Both the position numbers and the translations under genes were made by a program. Shown piece after piece: positions 18,614-28,419 of a stretch of 64,000 nt of DNA; position 1 is the first letter of the stretch; each line of letters opens with the position of its first letter. Location of the stretch: NCBI GenBank assembly GCA_965247265.1, contig OZ252002.1, positions 558,001-622,000 on the forward strand, read 5' to 3'. The DNA comes from G965247265 sp965247265 (GTDB lineage Bacteria > Pseudomonadota > Gammaproteobacteria > UBA4575). The notes under the pieces are model-generated. The model worked only from the letters and a program-made list of their open reading frames with translations. It made no database searches and had not been told where the DNA came from.

Positions 18614-18732
18614 TTCTAAACTAATTATTTTTCGGTTCGGACCTACAGCATGGCATTAGCTGCATGGGCCAAGAATACGCTCTCCGTTACTTGTCTGCGA
18701 ATGATTATAATGATCATTTTCACAAATCGCGC

Positions 18733-18761
18733 AGTATAAGATTTAGTCGCTAAAATCTCAA
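18733..18761 (-). promoter_or_regulatory. Sigma-70 promoter of the atp operon
   Basis: On the minus strand TTGAGA (18761-18756) and TATACT (18738-18733) are separated by exactly 17 bases. This is a strong match to the housekeeping consensus. The predicted transcript starts near 18726, leaving a leader of about 110 bases before atpI. The leader carries the dyad AATGAT...ATCATT (18700-18718), whose role is unknown. Confidence 0.6.
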
Positions 18762-18800
18762 TAGAGTAAGTTAGGGATAATGCAAGAAATTAATTAAACC

Positions 18801-19676
18801 TTATTTTGGTTTACGGAGTAATTTCTCAACGATTCCCTCAAATTCATCCAGGTTGTTATAGCGAATTTGAAGACGGCCGTTACCCGTTGCGTTATATTGA
18901 ATAGACACCTTGGCACCAAGACGATCGGATATTTTTTGTTCTAACCGTACAATATCTGGATCAGCTTGTTTGTTAGATAAAATTTTCGTTTCATCTTTTT
19001 GAAGATATTGCTTAACTAAGTTCTCCGCTGCACGTACAGAGAGTTGTCGTGTCACGATGGTTTGTGCACACGTCTTTTGTTCCTTTTTATCCAATGCAAG
19101 TAATGCTCGAGCATGCCCCATTTCAATTTGCCCTTGATTCAGCATTTCTTTGACAGAATCGATTAACGCTAACAAACGAAGGCTATTGCTCACTGCAGCA
19201 CGTGACCGGCCCACTACTTCGCCAATTTCTTGGTGCGTCAACTCAAACTTTTCAATTAAATTTGCAAACGCATGGGCCTCTTCAAGAGGATTTAGATCTT
19301 CGCGTTGCAAATTTTCGATCAACGCTATCGCGGCTGCTTCCTGATCGCTGACTTTTTTTATTACCGCCGGTATCTCTTGCAATCCCGCTTGTTGAGCGGC
19401 TCGCCAACGTCGCTCACCTGCTATAAGTTGATATTCACCATTTACTTTACGTACAACAATTGGCTGTACAACACCCTGTTTACGAATAGAGTTTGCCAGG
19501 GCCTCCAATGCTTCGGGGTTCATGATTTGCCGAGGCTGGTAAGGACTTTGTCTAACTAATTCTATCGGTAGTTGCTGCAGCGATTTTTCTGAAGCATTGC
19601 TGGCAGATTCAGTTTCTGCTGCACTGAGCAAAACATCTACACCTAAACTTCCTAGTCCACGTTTTTTCTTTGCCAT
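18801..19676 (-). CDS. parB: Chromosome-partitioning protein ParB
   Basis: 291 residues. The N-terminal CTPase/ParB domain has the motif GERRWRAAQQAG, and SPYQPR precedes it. A helix-turn-helix follows (LTHQEIGEVVGRSRAAVSN), and the C-terminal dimerisation region ends LLRKPK. ParB loads on parS sites and spreads. Two parS-like sites are present in recF about 11 kb away. It is 18 bases after parA. Confidence 0.96.
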   Translation of the reverse strand: MAKKKRGLGSLGVDVLLSAAETESASNASEKSLQQLPIELVRQSPYQPRQIMNPEALEALANSIRKQGVVQPIVVRKVNGEYQLIAGERRWRAAQQAGLQEIPAVIKKVSDQEAAAIALIENLQREDLNPLEEAHAFANLIEKFELTHQEIGEVVGRSRAAVSNSLRLLALIDSVKEMLNQGQIEMGHARALLALDKKEQKTCAQTIVTRQLSVRAAENLVKQYLQKDETKILSNKQADPDIVRLEQKISDRLGAKVSIQYNATGNGRLQIRYNNLDEFEGIVEKLLRKPK

Positions 19677-19694
19677 GATTACACAATTATAATT

Positions 19695-20498
19695 TCAGCT
19701 CATCACCGCCTGCTGAACGGGTGTCGCAGGTTGATTTTCATTACGCCTTAATAGTTCGCCGGCTAATGCCAAGTATGCCAAGGCGCCTCGTGAACGTTTA
19801 TCATATATTAATACCGGTAATCCATGGCTTGGTGCTTCTGCCAAGGTGACATTCCGTGGAATGATGGTTCGATAAACACTATCTCCAAAATGCGAGGTAA
19901 GCTGTGCCGATACATCATTGGACAAGTTATTTCGAGGATCAAACATGGTTCGTAGCAATCCCTCGATTGTAAGTTCGGGATTTGCTGTCATGCGCACGCG
20001 TTCAATCGTTTGTGTCAGCGCTGATAGCCCTTCAAGTGCATAGTATTCGCATTGAGTCGGTATAATAACGCTGTCGGCTGCAACCAAGCCATTGACGGTC
20101 AACATATTCAATGATGGCGGACAATCAATAAAGATGTAATCGTACTGATCTTGTATTTTTTTAAGTGCCTTGCGTAATTTAAACTCTCGACCCTTCATTT
20201 CAAGAAGCTTGACTTCGGCAGTTGTGAGCTGTTCATTGCCGGGCAATAAGTCATAGCCGCCCTTACTCCCAACTACAATGCAATCACTTATGTTTTCTTC
20301 GTCCAGTAGCACATGTGCCGTTGTTTTTTCAATAGTGCGCTTATCCACACCGGAGCCCATAGTCGCATTTCCCTGGGGATCTAGGTCAATTAACAGTACC
20401 TTGCGCTTCGTCGCAGACATGGATGCAGCCAAATTCACAGTGGTTGTGGTTTTACCTACACCGCCTTTTTGGTTTGTAACAGAAATTGTTTTAGCCAT
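19695..20498 (-). CDS. parA: Chromosome-partitioning ATPase ParA
   Basis: 267 residues with the deviant Walker A motif NQKGGVGKTTTTVNLA, LLIDLDPQGN and YIFIDCPPSLN. It acts with ParB to move the origin region. It shares one base with rsmG upstream, and the order mnmG-rsmG-parA-parB is the widespread origin-proximal arrangement. Confidence 0.96.
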   Translation of the reverse strand: MAKTISVTNQKGGVGKTTTTVNLAASMSATKRKVLLIDLDPQGNATMGSGVDKRTIEKTTAHVLLDEENISDCIVVGSKGGYDLLPGNEQLTTAEVKLLEMKGREFKLRKALKKIQDQYDYIFIDCPPSLNMLTVNGLVAADSVIIPTQCEYYALEGLSALTQTIERVRMTANPELTIEGLLRTMFDPRNNLSNDVSAQLTSHFGDSVYRTIIPRNVTLAEAPSHGLPVLIYDKRSRGALAYLALAGELLRRNENQPATPVQQAVMS

Positions 20499-21160
20499 TA
20501 TCTAAATTTTTCTATAACTGCAATATGTCGGCTCGCGTGTAGATTTGGAACGTTAACTGCATTCATGCTTTGCGCAGTATAACCTTTTGGCAAGCCTTGT
20601 AGAGATGATTGTTTACCCAACATTAAAATGACTTTGCCATGATTTAACAAATGTTGTGTAACGTCTAGTAGTTTAATATCGGCAGCAAATGCACGACTTA
20701 TTACAGTATCAAACATATCTTGTGGAATAAATTGTTCGACACGCTGATGGACCACCCACACGTTTTCCAATTCAAGGCTAATAATGGCATGTTGAATAAA
20801 TCGTGTTTTCTTTATGTTTGCATCAAGTAGAAGAAATCGTTTGCTGCTACATAAGATTGCTAGCGGTATCCCAGGTAAGCCGGCCCCACTACCTACATCA
20901 ATTATTTTTTCACCATGCAGATAGTTTATGGCCGTTAAACTATCTAGAATATGCTTGATGATTATATCTTCAGCTTGGTCGATCGCTGTTAAGTTATAGG
21001 AATTATTCCACTTTTGTATCAGTCCAATAAAATTTAATAATTTTTCTAGTTGGCTATTGTTTAATGAAAGTTGTAACTGCTTAATGCCGCTTTGTAGCAA
21101 CTCAGCAATTTCAGCAGGCATGTCAGAAATGCAGGGGCTATTTGTTGATACTGCGATCAA
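20498..21160 (-). CDS. rsmG: 16S rRNA (guanine-N7) methyltransferase RsmG
   Basis: 220 residues. SAM-dependent Rossmann fold with the motif IIDVGSGAGLPGIPLAI, and YNLTAI before it. It methylates G527 of 16S rRNA in E. coli. It overlaps mnmG by 4 bases and parA by one base, so it is tightly coupled in this operon. Confidence 0.95.
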   Translation of the reverse strand: MIAVSTNSPCISDMPAEIAELLQSGIKQLQLSLNNSQLEKLLNFIGLIQKWNNSYNLTAIDQAEDIIIKHILDSLTAINYLHGEKIIDVGSGAGLPGIPLAILCSSKRFLLLDANIKKTRFIQHAIISLELENVWVVHQRVEQFIPQDMFDTVISRAFAADIKLLDVTQHLLNHGKVILMLGKQSSLQGLPKGYTAQSMNAVNVPNLHASRHIAVIEKFR

Positions 21161-23049
21161 GCGCTTTGTCTTGACGCGTTATTTGATTTTAAATGCACAA
21201 GCAATAATGATATTGCTGATGGCGTAATTCCTGAAATTCTGGCGGCTTGGCCAATGGTGGCGGGTCGAATTTCAATTAGCTTTTGCTTTGCTTCATTTGA
21301 CAGGCCTGTAACTTCTGCATAATTTAATTCTTCAGGTAGCTTTACATCTTCTTGCTTTGATAAGCGTTTAACCTGATCATTTTGTCTCTCAATATAACCT
21401 GCATATTTTGCTTGGATCTCAATTTGTTCACTCACATTTGTTGGAATATCGATTGATGCTTGTGCAGTTAGTTTTTGTAAATTTTTAAAATTTACTTCTG
21501 GTCTGCGTAACAAATCATATAAATTGTGCTCATGCTTGAGCGGCCCACCGAGCACCTCTTCGCAGATCGTAGAATCAATAGATGCAGGTTGAATAAATGT
21601 ATTTTGTAGTCGTCGTGTTTGTTTTTCAATTGCGTTGCGCTTCTCGACAAATAACTGCCAGTGTGTTTCAACTATGCAGCCTAAATTATGCGCGGCTTCT
21701 GTTAATCGTAAATCAGCATTGTCTTGCCGTAACAGCAAACGATACTCTGCCCGACTGGTAAACATCCGATAGGGTTCTATCGTGCCCCGTGTAACCAAAT
21801 CATCAATCATTACACCGATATAGGCTTCATTGCGTCGAGGAATCCATGCATCCTTGCCCTGTGTTTTTTGTGCAGCATTAATGCCTGCGACTAAACCTTG
21901 CGCAGCAGCTTCTTCATAACCGGTTGTGCCATTAATCTGTCCTGCGAAAAATAAACCCTCGATTGTTTTAGTCTCTAAGCTAGGATACAAATCTCTTGGG
22001 TCAAAATAATCATATTCAATAGCGTAGCCTGGGCGAGTGATGTGAGCATTTTCAAACCCTTTAATGGAATGTACAAAATCTAATTGCGTTTCATATGGCA
22101 GGCTTGTTGAGATACCGTTTGGATATACCTCGTGTGTCCGCAACCCTTCGGGCTCTATAAATATTTGATGCTGTTCGCGATCTGCAAAGCGTGTGACTTT
22201 ATCTTCAATGGATGGGCAATAGCGGGGGCCAATGCTATCAATGTTGCCGTTAAACATGGGCGATTTATCGAGATCATCACGAATTATTTCGTGTGTTTGT
22301 TGATTGGTATACGTAATATGACAATTGACTTGTTGTGGATGAAGATCGCTATTCCCCATAAATGAAAATACAGGGGTTGGTTGATCACCGGGCTGAATCT
22401 CTAGTTTTGAATATTCAATCGAACGCCCATCAATTCTAGGAGGCGTGCCCGTTTTTAAACGTCCTACCCGAAACGGTAAGTTTCGTAGCCGCTGTGCAAG
22501 TGTGTTTGCGGGCGGATCGCCTGCTCGGCCCGCTTGATAATTAACATTTCCAACATGAATTTTACCACCAAGAAATGTCCCTGTAGTTAAAACAATAGAA
22601 TTCGCGTGAAGCTTCAGCCCGCTTTGCGTTACGACACCACGTATAGAATCATTTTCAATGATTAAATCATCAACTGCTTGCTGAAAAATTTGTAAATTCG
22701 ATTGATTCTCAACATTTGAACGAATGGCAGCCTTGTATAGTACGCGGTCTGCCTGCGCGCGCGTGGCACGAACCGCAGGGCCTTTGCGAGAATTTAATAT
22801 ACGAAATTGAATGCCGGCATGGTCTGCGGCTAATGCCATTACACCGCCCATCGCATCAATTTCTTTGACCAAATGGCTTTTGCCTATGCCGCCAATAGCC
22901 GGATTACAGCTCATTTGGCCTATCGTTTCGATGTTATGGGTAACAAGTAACGTCGAACAACCCATACGTGCCGACACTAATGCAGCTTCCGTGCCTGCGT
23001 GTCCGCCACCGATTACAATGACGTCGTACTGATGATTATTGTTGCTCAT
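21157..23049 (-). CDS. mnmG: tRNA uridine-5-carboxymethylaminomethyl synthesis enzyme MnmG
   Basis: 630 residues. The N-terminal FAD site is VIGGGHAGTEAALVSARMG. The family signatures SCNPAIGGIGKSHLVKEIDAMGG (in part) and GLFFAGQINGTTGYEEAAAQG (in part) are present. With MnmE it modifies the wobble uridine of certain tRNAs. Standard neighbour of rsmG. Confidence 0.97.
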   Translation of the reverse strand: MSNNNHQYDVIVIGGGHAGTEAALVSARMGCSTLLVTHNIETIGQMSCNPAIGGIGKSHLVKEIDAMGGVMALAADHAGIQFRILNSRKGPAVRATRAQADRVLYKAAIRSNVENQSNLQIFQQAVDDLIIENDSIRGVVTQSGLKLHANSIVLTTGTFLGGKIHVGNVNYQAGRAGDPPANTLAQRLRNLPFRVGRLKTGTPPRIDGRSIEYSKLEIQPGDQPTPVFSFMGNSDLHPQQVNCHITYTNQQTHEIIRDDLDKSPMFNGNIDSIGPRYCPSIEDKVTRFADREQHQIFIEPEGLRTHEVYPNGISTSLPYETQLDFVHSIKGFENAHITRPGYAIEYDYFDPRDLYPSLETKTIEGLFFAGQINGTTGYEEAAAQGLVAGINAAQKTQGKDAWIPRRNEAYIGVMIDDLVTRGTIEPYRMFTSRAEYRLLLRQDNADLRLTEAAHNLGCIVETHWQLFVEKRNAIEKQTRRLQNTFIQPASIDSTICEEVLGGPLKHEHNLYDLLRRPEVNFKNLQKLTAQASIDIPTNVSEQIEIQAKYAGYIERQNDQVKRLSKQEDVKLPEELNYAEVTGLSNEAKQKLIEIRPATIGQAARISGITPSAISLLLVHLKSNNASRQSA

Positions 23050-23104
23050 AGTTTTCTATGTCGTTTTGTTCGTATATTGTACTGAAACCAAATCATTTGC
23101 TCGA

Positions 23105-24448
23105 CTATTTGCCAATACAAAAATCGCTAAAAATTCGACCTAGTAAGTCATCTGCAGTAAATTCGCCCGATATTTCCCCTAGTGCTTGCTGGGCTAATCG
23201 CAGTTCTTCTGCCACAATTTCTAAGTCTATCTTCTTGCGCGTTCTTTCATAAGCATGTTGCAAGTGTTCGTGCGTTTGTTGCAGTACATTTAAATGGCGA
23301 GAGCGGGCGAGAAAGGGAGTATCACCTTGTTCTTCCCCGTACAATTTGATAGCAATTGTATTAATAAGCTCATTTAAACCATTGCCGGTTTTAACTGATA
23401 TATAAACATCGTCGCCGGTTGATTTTGCTTGTTTGCTTATCAAATCAATTTTATTGTGAACCCAAATACATTTATTTACTGGTAGCTCTACCTCTGCACG
23501 TTGTTTTTTACCTTCACATGAGGCATCCGTTAGCCACAGAACAATATCTGCTTGTGATAAAACGTGTTGTGTTCGTTCGATGCCTATACTCTCAATTACA
23601 TTATCGGTGTCTCTTCGTAAACCTGCTGTGTCAACTAATCTAACAGGCACTCCATTTATATCAACATCTGCGATTAACGGGTCTCGTGTTGTGCCTGGAA
23701 GATCAGTAACAATCGCGACGTCACTTTGAGCAAGCGCATTTATCAAGCTAGACTTTCCAACATTAGGGCTGCCCGCTATTACTATCATAGCGCCCGTAAG
23801 TAAACGTTCTCCGCGTTGTGCGTTTTCCTGTGTTTTAATTAGTTCGCTTTTTGCTTCTGCAATTCTAGATTTAATATCCTCATATTGCTGCACATCAATT
23901 TCCTCCTCCGGAAAATCAAGATGCGCTTCAACATGTATGCGGATTGATATAAGTCGTTCTAGTAAACGCTGTATATGATGTGAAAAATCACCTTGCAATG
24001 AACGCGTTGCTGTTCGAACACTTTTTTCGGTAGTGCAACTAATTAAATCCGCAATAGCTTCAGCTTGGGCTAAATCAATTTTGTTATTTAAAAATGCACG
24101 CAAAGTAAATTCGCCCGGTGTGGCCATGCGTGCGCCCTGCTCACACAAAGCATTAATCAAAAGATTCGAAATTATTGGATTGCCGTGGCATTGAAATTCG
24201 ACAACATCCTCGCCCGTATAAGATGCTGGTGCTTTAAAATATATGGCGATGCCACGATCAATGATTTCATCATTATTGTAAAATTTTGTAACCGTTGCTT
24301 GTCGATCACGCAGTGTTTTCTTCACAAGCTTATTTGCGATCTCTAGCGCCGCGTCCCCTGATAGACGAACAACGGCTAGCGCGCCACGGCCACTAGGTGT
24401 CGCTAATGCGCAAATTGGTTCTTTTTGTGTTTGTGGTGTATTGGGCAT
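23105..24448 (-). CDS. mnmE: tRNA modification GTPase MnmE
   Basis: 447 residues. An N-terminal folate-binding domain (ALATPSGRGALAVVRLSG) leads into a helical domain with an inserted G domain: GSPNVGKSSLINAL, LPGTTRDPL, DTAGLR and HNKIDL. The end is CIGK, with the conserved catalytic-site cysteine. It is the partner of MnmG in wobble uridine modification. Confidence 0.97.
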   Translation of the reverse strand: MPNTPQTQKEPICALATPSGRGALAVVRLSGDAALEIANKLVKKTLRDRQATVTKFYNNDEIIDRGIAIYFKAPASYTGEDVVEFQCHGNPIISNLLINALCEQGARMATPGEFTLRAFLNNKIDLAQAEAIADLISCTTEKSVRTATRSLQGDFSHHIQRLLERLISIRIHVEAHLDFPEEEIDVQQYEDIKSRIAEAKSELIKTQENAQRGERLLTGAMIVIAGSPNVGKSSLINALAQSDVAIVTDLPGTTRDPLIADVDINGVPVRLVDTAGLRRDTDNVIESIGIERTQHVLSQADIVLWLTDASCEGKKQRAEVELPVNKCIWVHNKIDLISKQAKSTGDDVYISVKTGNGLNELINTIAIKLYGEEQGDTPFLARSRHLNVLQQTHEHLQHAYERTRKKIDLEIVAEELRLAQQALGEISGEFTADDLLGRIFSDFCIGK

Positions 24449-24480
24449 GTTTCAAGCCCTGATGCAACGTATTACAGAAT

Positions 24481-26169
24481 TTAATTGTTAGAATTTTCGA
24501 TTCGTTTTGTAATAACGTATTGTTGTGTAATTGACAAAACATTATTCATCAACCAATAGAGCACCAAGCCTGCTGGAAAAAATGCCATAAAGACTGTCAT
24601 CATGATTGGCATCATGGCGAATATTTTAGCCTGCATAGGATCTAGCGGCGTAGGGTTTAATTTAAACTGAATAAACATGCTAATGCCCATCAGTAACGGC
24701 AACACAAAAATAGGGTCACGAATAGAAAGATCTTGAATCCAAAATATAAATGGCGCCTGACGCAATTCTACACTTTCGACCAATACCCAATATAAGGCCA
24801 AAAATACGGGCATTTGTACTAATATTGGCAAACAGCCGCCAAGTGGGTTTATTTTTTCTTTTTTGTACATTTCCATGACAGCTTTATTTAGTTTCGACTT
24901 GTCATCAGCATAACGTTCTCGAAGCGATTGGAATTTAGGTTGAACTTTGCGCATGCGTGCCATTGATTTGTAGCTTGCTTCCGATAATTTATAAAACACA
25001 AGTTTTACAATTACCGTAACGAGTATTATCGCAAGCCCCCAGTTGCCTACCAATTTATGAAACCATTCTAGTAACCAAAAAAGTGGTTTAGAAAGAATTG
25101 AAAACATGCCGTAATCCACACTTAAATCTAGACCTTTAGCAACATTTTCCATTCTATGTTGCAGCTTAGGTCCCGCATATAATCGCCTTGTAAAATCACC
25201 GCTGCTGTTAGGGTGTACAGTTTTGGCTTGCGATAATATACCAATTAAATATTGCTGCTCTCCCGATGATTTAACTGACTTGCTATAGAATCTGGTTTCT
25301 TCATCTTCATTAGGGGCCCATGCTGATACAAAGTAGTGCTGAAGCATTGCGACCCATCCGCCATTAACATTTATGCTTAGCGGCTCTTCACCAACATCAT
25401 CAAAAGAATGCTTATGGTATGCGCCATCAAAATATGCGGTGCCAGTATACGTTGGCAACCGCATCCAGCTTCGGCCTTCTGGTATGGGGCTATGTCTTAG
25501 CTGCTGATATTGTCGACCAACCCAAGTTGTAGAGCCGTTATTAATTACACGGTGCGTGATATCAAATACAAATGAGTCTCGATAAAAGGTAAATATTTTT
25601 TCGACCGTTATGTTTTTATCACCTGACCACGTAAGTTTTACATCTAGTTTGTCTGCGCTATCACGCATTTCATATCTAGATTTTTCCGATGTATAAATAT
25701 CATAGTGCGTGGGTGCTAGTGAACTAGAACTTTGCTTGCCTTTAATTTTGTCATGGCGAAGACCAGACTGTGCGATATAAGTGCGGTTGTCACTATAAAG
25801 CAAGCGAAATGGTTGATCTTGTTTATCCAGCGCTACTGGATAAGTTGGTAAGTCAAGTTGGCGTATATCGCCTCCGCGCGTATCAATAATTACATTAAGA
25901 ACATCTGTTTTAATTTGTATCTTTTGACTTTTGCTCGCCGCGCCAGTTTCTTGTTTTATTACGATGTCTTCTTGATTAAAATCTTTTGTAATAGGCGCTT
26001 CAGGAATATCTTCTGATTTTTGATTGTTATTCTTTTCTATTAGTTCGGAAAATTGCTCACCACTTTGTTGTGAAATTTGTTGAGGCGCATTTTCTTGTTG
26101 CCAAGTCATCCAAATCAAATACATCACGAATACAAGCGCAATATACAAAAAGAATCTTTGATTATTCAT
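24481..26169 (-). CDS. yidC: Membrane protein insertase YidC
   Basis: 562 residues, the long gram-negative form. N-terminal anchor (FFLYIALVFVMYLIWMTWQQ), then a large periplasmic beta domain (about 60-340), then the conserved five-helix core with NPLGGCLPILVQMPVFLALYW (in part) and LYWLMNNVLSITQQ. It inserts inner-membrane proteins such as AtpE, alone or with SecYEG. It overlaps yidD by 8 bases. Confidence 0.97.
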   Translation of the reverse strand: MNNQRFFLYIALVFVMYLIWMTWQQENAPQQISQQSGEQFSELIEKNNNQKSEDIPEAPITKDFNQEDIVIKQETGAASKSQKIQIKTDVLNVIIDTRGGDIRQLDLPTYPVALDKQDQPFRLLYSDNRTYIAQSGLRHDKIKGKQSSSSLAPTHYDIYTSEKSRYEMRDSADKLDVKLTWSGDKNITVEKIFTFYRDSFVFDITHRVINNGSTTWVGRQYQQLRHSPIPEGRSWMRLPTYTGTAYFDGAYHKHSFDDVGEEPLSINVNGGWVAMLQHYFVSAWAPNEDEETRFYSKSVKSSGEQQYLIGILSQAKTVHPNSSGDFTRRLYAGPKLQHRMENVAKGLDLSVDYGMFSILSKPLFWLLEWFHKLVGNWGLAIILVTVIVKLVFYKLSEASYKSMARMRKVQPKFQSLRERYADDKSKLNKAVMEMYKKEKINPLGGCLPILVQMPVFLALYWVLVESVELRQAPFIFWIQDLSIRDPIFVLPLLMGISMFIQFKLNPTPLDPMQAKIFAMMPIMMTVFMAFFPAGLVLYWLMNNVLSITQQYVITKRIENSNN

Positions 26170-26407
26170 GTTGTCGTCTCCCCTCAGGCACAGGATCTAC
26201 TCCTCCTTCATGCCATGGATGACAACTAGCAAGACGTTTTATTGCCAGCCAAGATCCTTGTAGCGAACCATGCTGTTGTATTGCTTCAATCGCATATGCC
26301 GAACAAGAGGGATAAAAACGGCAATGGTGTCCCAACCAAGGGCTTAGGATTAAGCGATAGGATTTAATAAAAACTATTATTATTTTGCTTGAAATTGATT
26401 TCATCAT
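26162..26407 (-). CDS. yidD: Membrane protein insertion efficiency factor YidD
   Basis: About 81 residues. The motif HHCRFYPSCSAYAIEAI and the following HPWHEGGVDPVPE define the family. An amphipathic N-terminus (SKIIIVFIKSYRLILSPWLG) associates with the membrane. The ATG at 26407 overlaps the rnpA stop (TAATG), which fits translational coupling. A longer frame to 26425 exists but is less likely. Confidence 0.92.
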   Translation of the reverse strand: MMKSISSKIIIVFIKSYRLILSPWLGHHCRFYPSCSAYAIEAIQQHGSLQGSWLAIKRLASCHPWHEGGVDPVPEGRRQHE

Positions 26408-26754
26408 TAAGCAAAAGATTGCCAAAGAATAGTAATTTCTTTTCTTAGCTTGTCACGCCGTATTTTTGTAATAGGGCTTTTCAAAATTACTATAAAATCA
26501 TAAGAGGGAAGTTTTGTTTTGTTTAATCGAAAACTATCTCTAACAATTCTTTTAATTAAATTTCTATCAACTGCACGTTTTGCTTTTCGCTTTGCAACCA
26601 CAACACCAGTTCGCGGAAACCCTACATTGTTTTCTCTAAATAACATAATGAAGGATTCACTGCTTGATTTATCTGCTTGATTAAAAACTCGCTGGTGTTG
26701 GCTTGCAGTATGCAGCCTCTCTTGAGGTGTAAACGAGTAATTATCTAAAGACAA
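26407..26754 (-). CDS. rnpA: Ribonuclease P protein component
   Basis: About 115 residues. The family signature RAVDRNLIKRIVRDSFR is clear, with FTPQERLHTASQHQRVF at the N-terminus. It helps the RNase P RNA mature tRNA 5' ends. The start is uncertain. A TTG at 26754 gives the normal length and begins 5 bases after rpmH ends. The frame stays open to an ATG at 26799 inside rpmH, which would give 130 residues and a 41-base overlap. No clear ribosome site precedes the TTG. Confidence 0.9.
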   Translation of the reverse strand: MSLDNYSFTPQERLHTASQHQRVFNQADKSSSESFIMLFRENNVGFPRTGVVVAKRKAKRAVDRNLIKRIVRDSFRLNKTKLPSYDFIVILKSPITKIRRDKLRKEITILWQSFA

Positions 26755-26758
26755 ATAA

Positions 26759-26893
26759 TTATGGGCATAAACGCGCTCGGCCTCGTGCACGGCGAGCATT
26801 GATTATAGCGCGACCACTTTTTGTTTTCATTCTAGCTCTAAATCCATGAGTGCGTGCACATTTTAGATTACTAGGTTGATATGTCCGTTTCAA
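26759..26893 (-). CDS. rpmH: Ribosomal protein bL34
   Basis: 44 residues: KRTYQPSNLKCARTHGFRA followed by RMKTKSGRAIINARRARGRA and RLCP. It matches L34 across its length. The start codon is TTG at 26893, preceded by AGGA at a good distance (AGGAAACAATT then TTG). No ATG stands in the right place. The tail RLCP replaces the more usual RLTxSK-like ending. It is the first gene of rpmH-rnpA-yidD-yidC. Confidence 0.9.
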   Translation of the reverse strand: MKRTYQPSNLKCARTHGFRARMKTKSGRAIINARRARGRARLCP

Positions 26894-27078
26894 AATTGTT
26901 TCCTAGTTTTAATTGCTTAGCGTAAAGATCTAATAAGGAGCGCAAAAATAGTCGCGCTACTGCTGTTTGTCAACACATATTGTGGATCATCAAACAGTGG
27001 ATAACAATCCCATTACTGGATAGACTGGCTGGCCCCATAATAAATATTTAACAATTATACCATTCTGGAGTTTGGCTT
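26894..27078. promoter_or_regulatory. rpmH-dnaA divergent intergenic region with degenerate DnaA boxes
   Basis: This region separates divergent rpmH and dnaA, where many gammaproteobacteria have oriC. Two near-matches to the DnaA box are visible: TGTGGATCA at 26981-26989 and AGTGGATAA at 26996-27004, each one base off TGTGGATAA. They lie close together and could serve origin function or dnaA autoregulation. Confidence 0.5.
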
Positions 27079-28419
27079 GTGGCTAGTGCGCTTTGGAAAT
27101 CATGCATTCACCAACTTGAATCGGAATTATCTGAACAACAATTAAATACTTGGATCCGTCCATTACATGCAATTGAAAGAGATGGTGAATTAAAACTACT
27201 TGCACCCAATCGATTTGTTCTTGATTGGGTGCAAGATAATTTTTTGCAACGAATTGACGAGCTGGTTCATCCAGAAAAAGCGTCTGAAAACAGTCAAGTT
27301 GTATTGGAGATAGGCAGCGACGACCAATCTATTTCCCATTTAAATGAAAACTTACCCTCCAATACAGTGGGTGTCGCGACCGCTAAGCTTTCGAATTTTA
27401 CTCATAATTTAAATCCGAATTTTACCTTCAACACGTTTGTTGAGGGTAAATCGAACCAATTACCTAAAGCTGCCGCAGTGCAGGTCGCTAATCACCCCGG
27501 TGAGGCTTATAACCCACTGCTCATATATGGAGGTGTTGGATTGGGTAAAACCCATTTACTACATGCGATCGGTAACCAGATGTTACAGCTTGATCTTACT
27601 GCAAAAATTCTATACCTACATTCAGAACGGTTTGTAGCAGACATGGTTAAAGCACTTCAACACAATGCTATAAGTGAATTTAAGCGATTTTACCGTACTG
27701 TAGATGCTTTATTAATTGATGATATACAGTTTTTTGCTGGAAAAGAGCGCTCTCAAGAGGAATTTTTTCACACCTTTAACACTTTGCTCGAAGGACAAAG
27801 TCAGGTGATTTTGACCTGTGATCGCTATCCAAAAGAAGTCGACGGTCTTGAGGAACGATTAAAGTCACGTTTCGGCTGGGGTCTAACACAAGCTATAGAG
27901 CCTCCTGAATTAGAGACGCGTGTAGCGATCATGCAACGAAAAGCAGAGTTATTAAACGTTGATTTACCTAATGATGTTGCTTTTTTTATAGGTAAACGCA
28001 TACGTTCTAACATCCGAGAACTTGAAGGCGCATTGCGTAGAGTCATCGCAAATGCACAGTTTACAGGATCAACAATAACCATAGATTTCGCAAAGCACGC
28101 ACTGCATGATTTATTAGCATTACAGGATAAGCTTGTAACCATAGATAATATACAAAAAACAGTTGCCGAGTATTATAAAATTCGTGTCTCTGAATTATTA
28201 TCCGCGAGACGTAGCCGTTCTATTACACGTCCACGTCAAATGGCGATGACGCTTTCTAAAGAATTAACTAACCACAGTCTTCCAGAAATAGGAGACGCTT
28301 TCGGTGGTCGGGATCATACTACTGTCTTGCATGCATGTAGAAAGATTGCGAGCCTAAGAGAAAGTGATTCTAGAATTAACGATGATTACATTAACCTGCT
28401 TAGAAGCTTAAGTAGTTAA
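27079..28419 (+). CDS. dnaA: Chromosomal replication initiator DnaA
   Basis: 446 residues. Domain I (ALWKSCIHQLESELSEQQLN), a linker, the AAA+ domain with Walker A GGVGLGKTHLL and Walker B ALLIDDIQFF, and the DNA-binding domain with signature GGRDHTTVLHACRKI. The start is GTG at 27079, preceded by CTGGAG at about 9 bases. It binds DnaA boxes, which are found on both sides of the gene here. Confidence 0.98.
   Translation: MASALWKSCIHQLESELSEQQLNTWIRPLHAIERDGELKLLAPNRFVLDWVQDNFLQRIDELVHPEKASENSQVVLEIGSDDQSISHLNENLPSNTVGVATAKLSNFTHNLNPNFTFNTFVEGKSNQLPKAAAVQVANHPGEAYNPLLIYGGVGLGKTHLLHAIGNQMLQLDLTAKILYLHSERFVADMVKALQHNAISEFKRFYRTVDALLIDDIQFFAGKERSQEEFFHTFNTLLEGQSQVILTCDRYPKEVDGLEERLKSRFGWGLTQAIEPPELETRVAIMQRKAELLNVDLPNDVAFFIGKRIRSNIRELEGALRRVIANAQFTGSTITIDFAKHALHDLLALQDKLVTIDNIQKTVAEYYKIRVSELLSARRSRSITRPRQMAMTLSKELTNHSLPEIGDAFGGRDHTTVLHACRKIASLRESDSRINDDYINLLRSLSS

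Noticed and set aside
18700..18718. Fur box in the atp leader
   Set aside because: Superficial AT-rich symmetry only; the hexamer pattern of the Fur consensus is not met.
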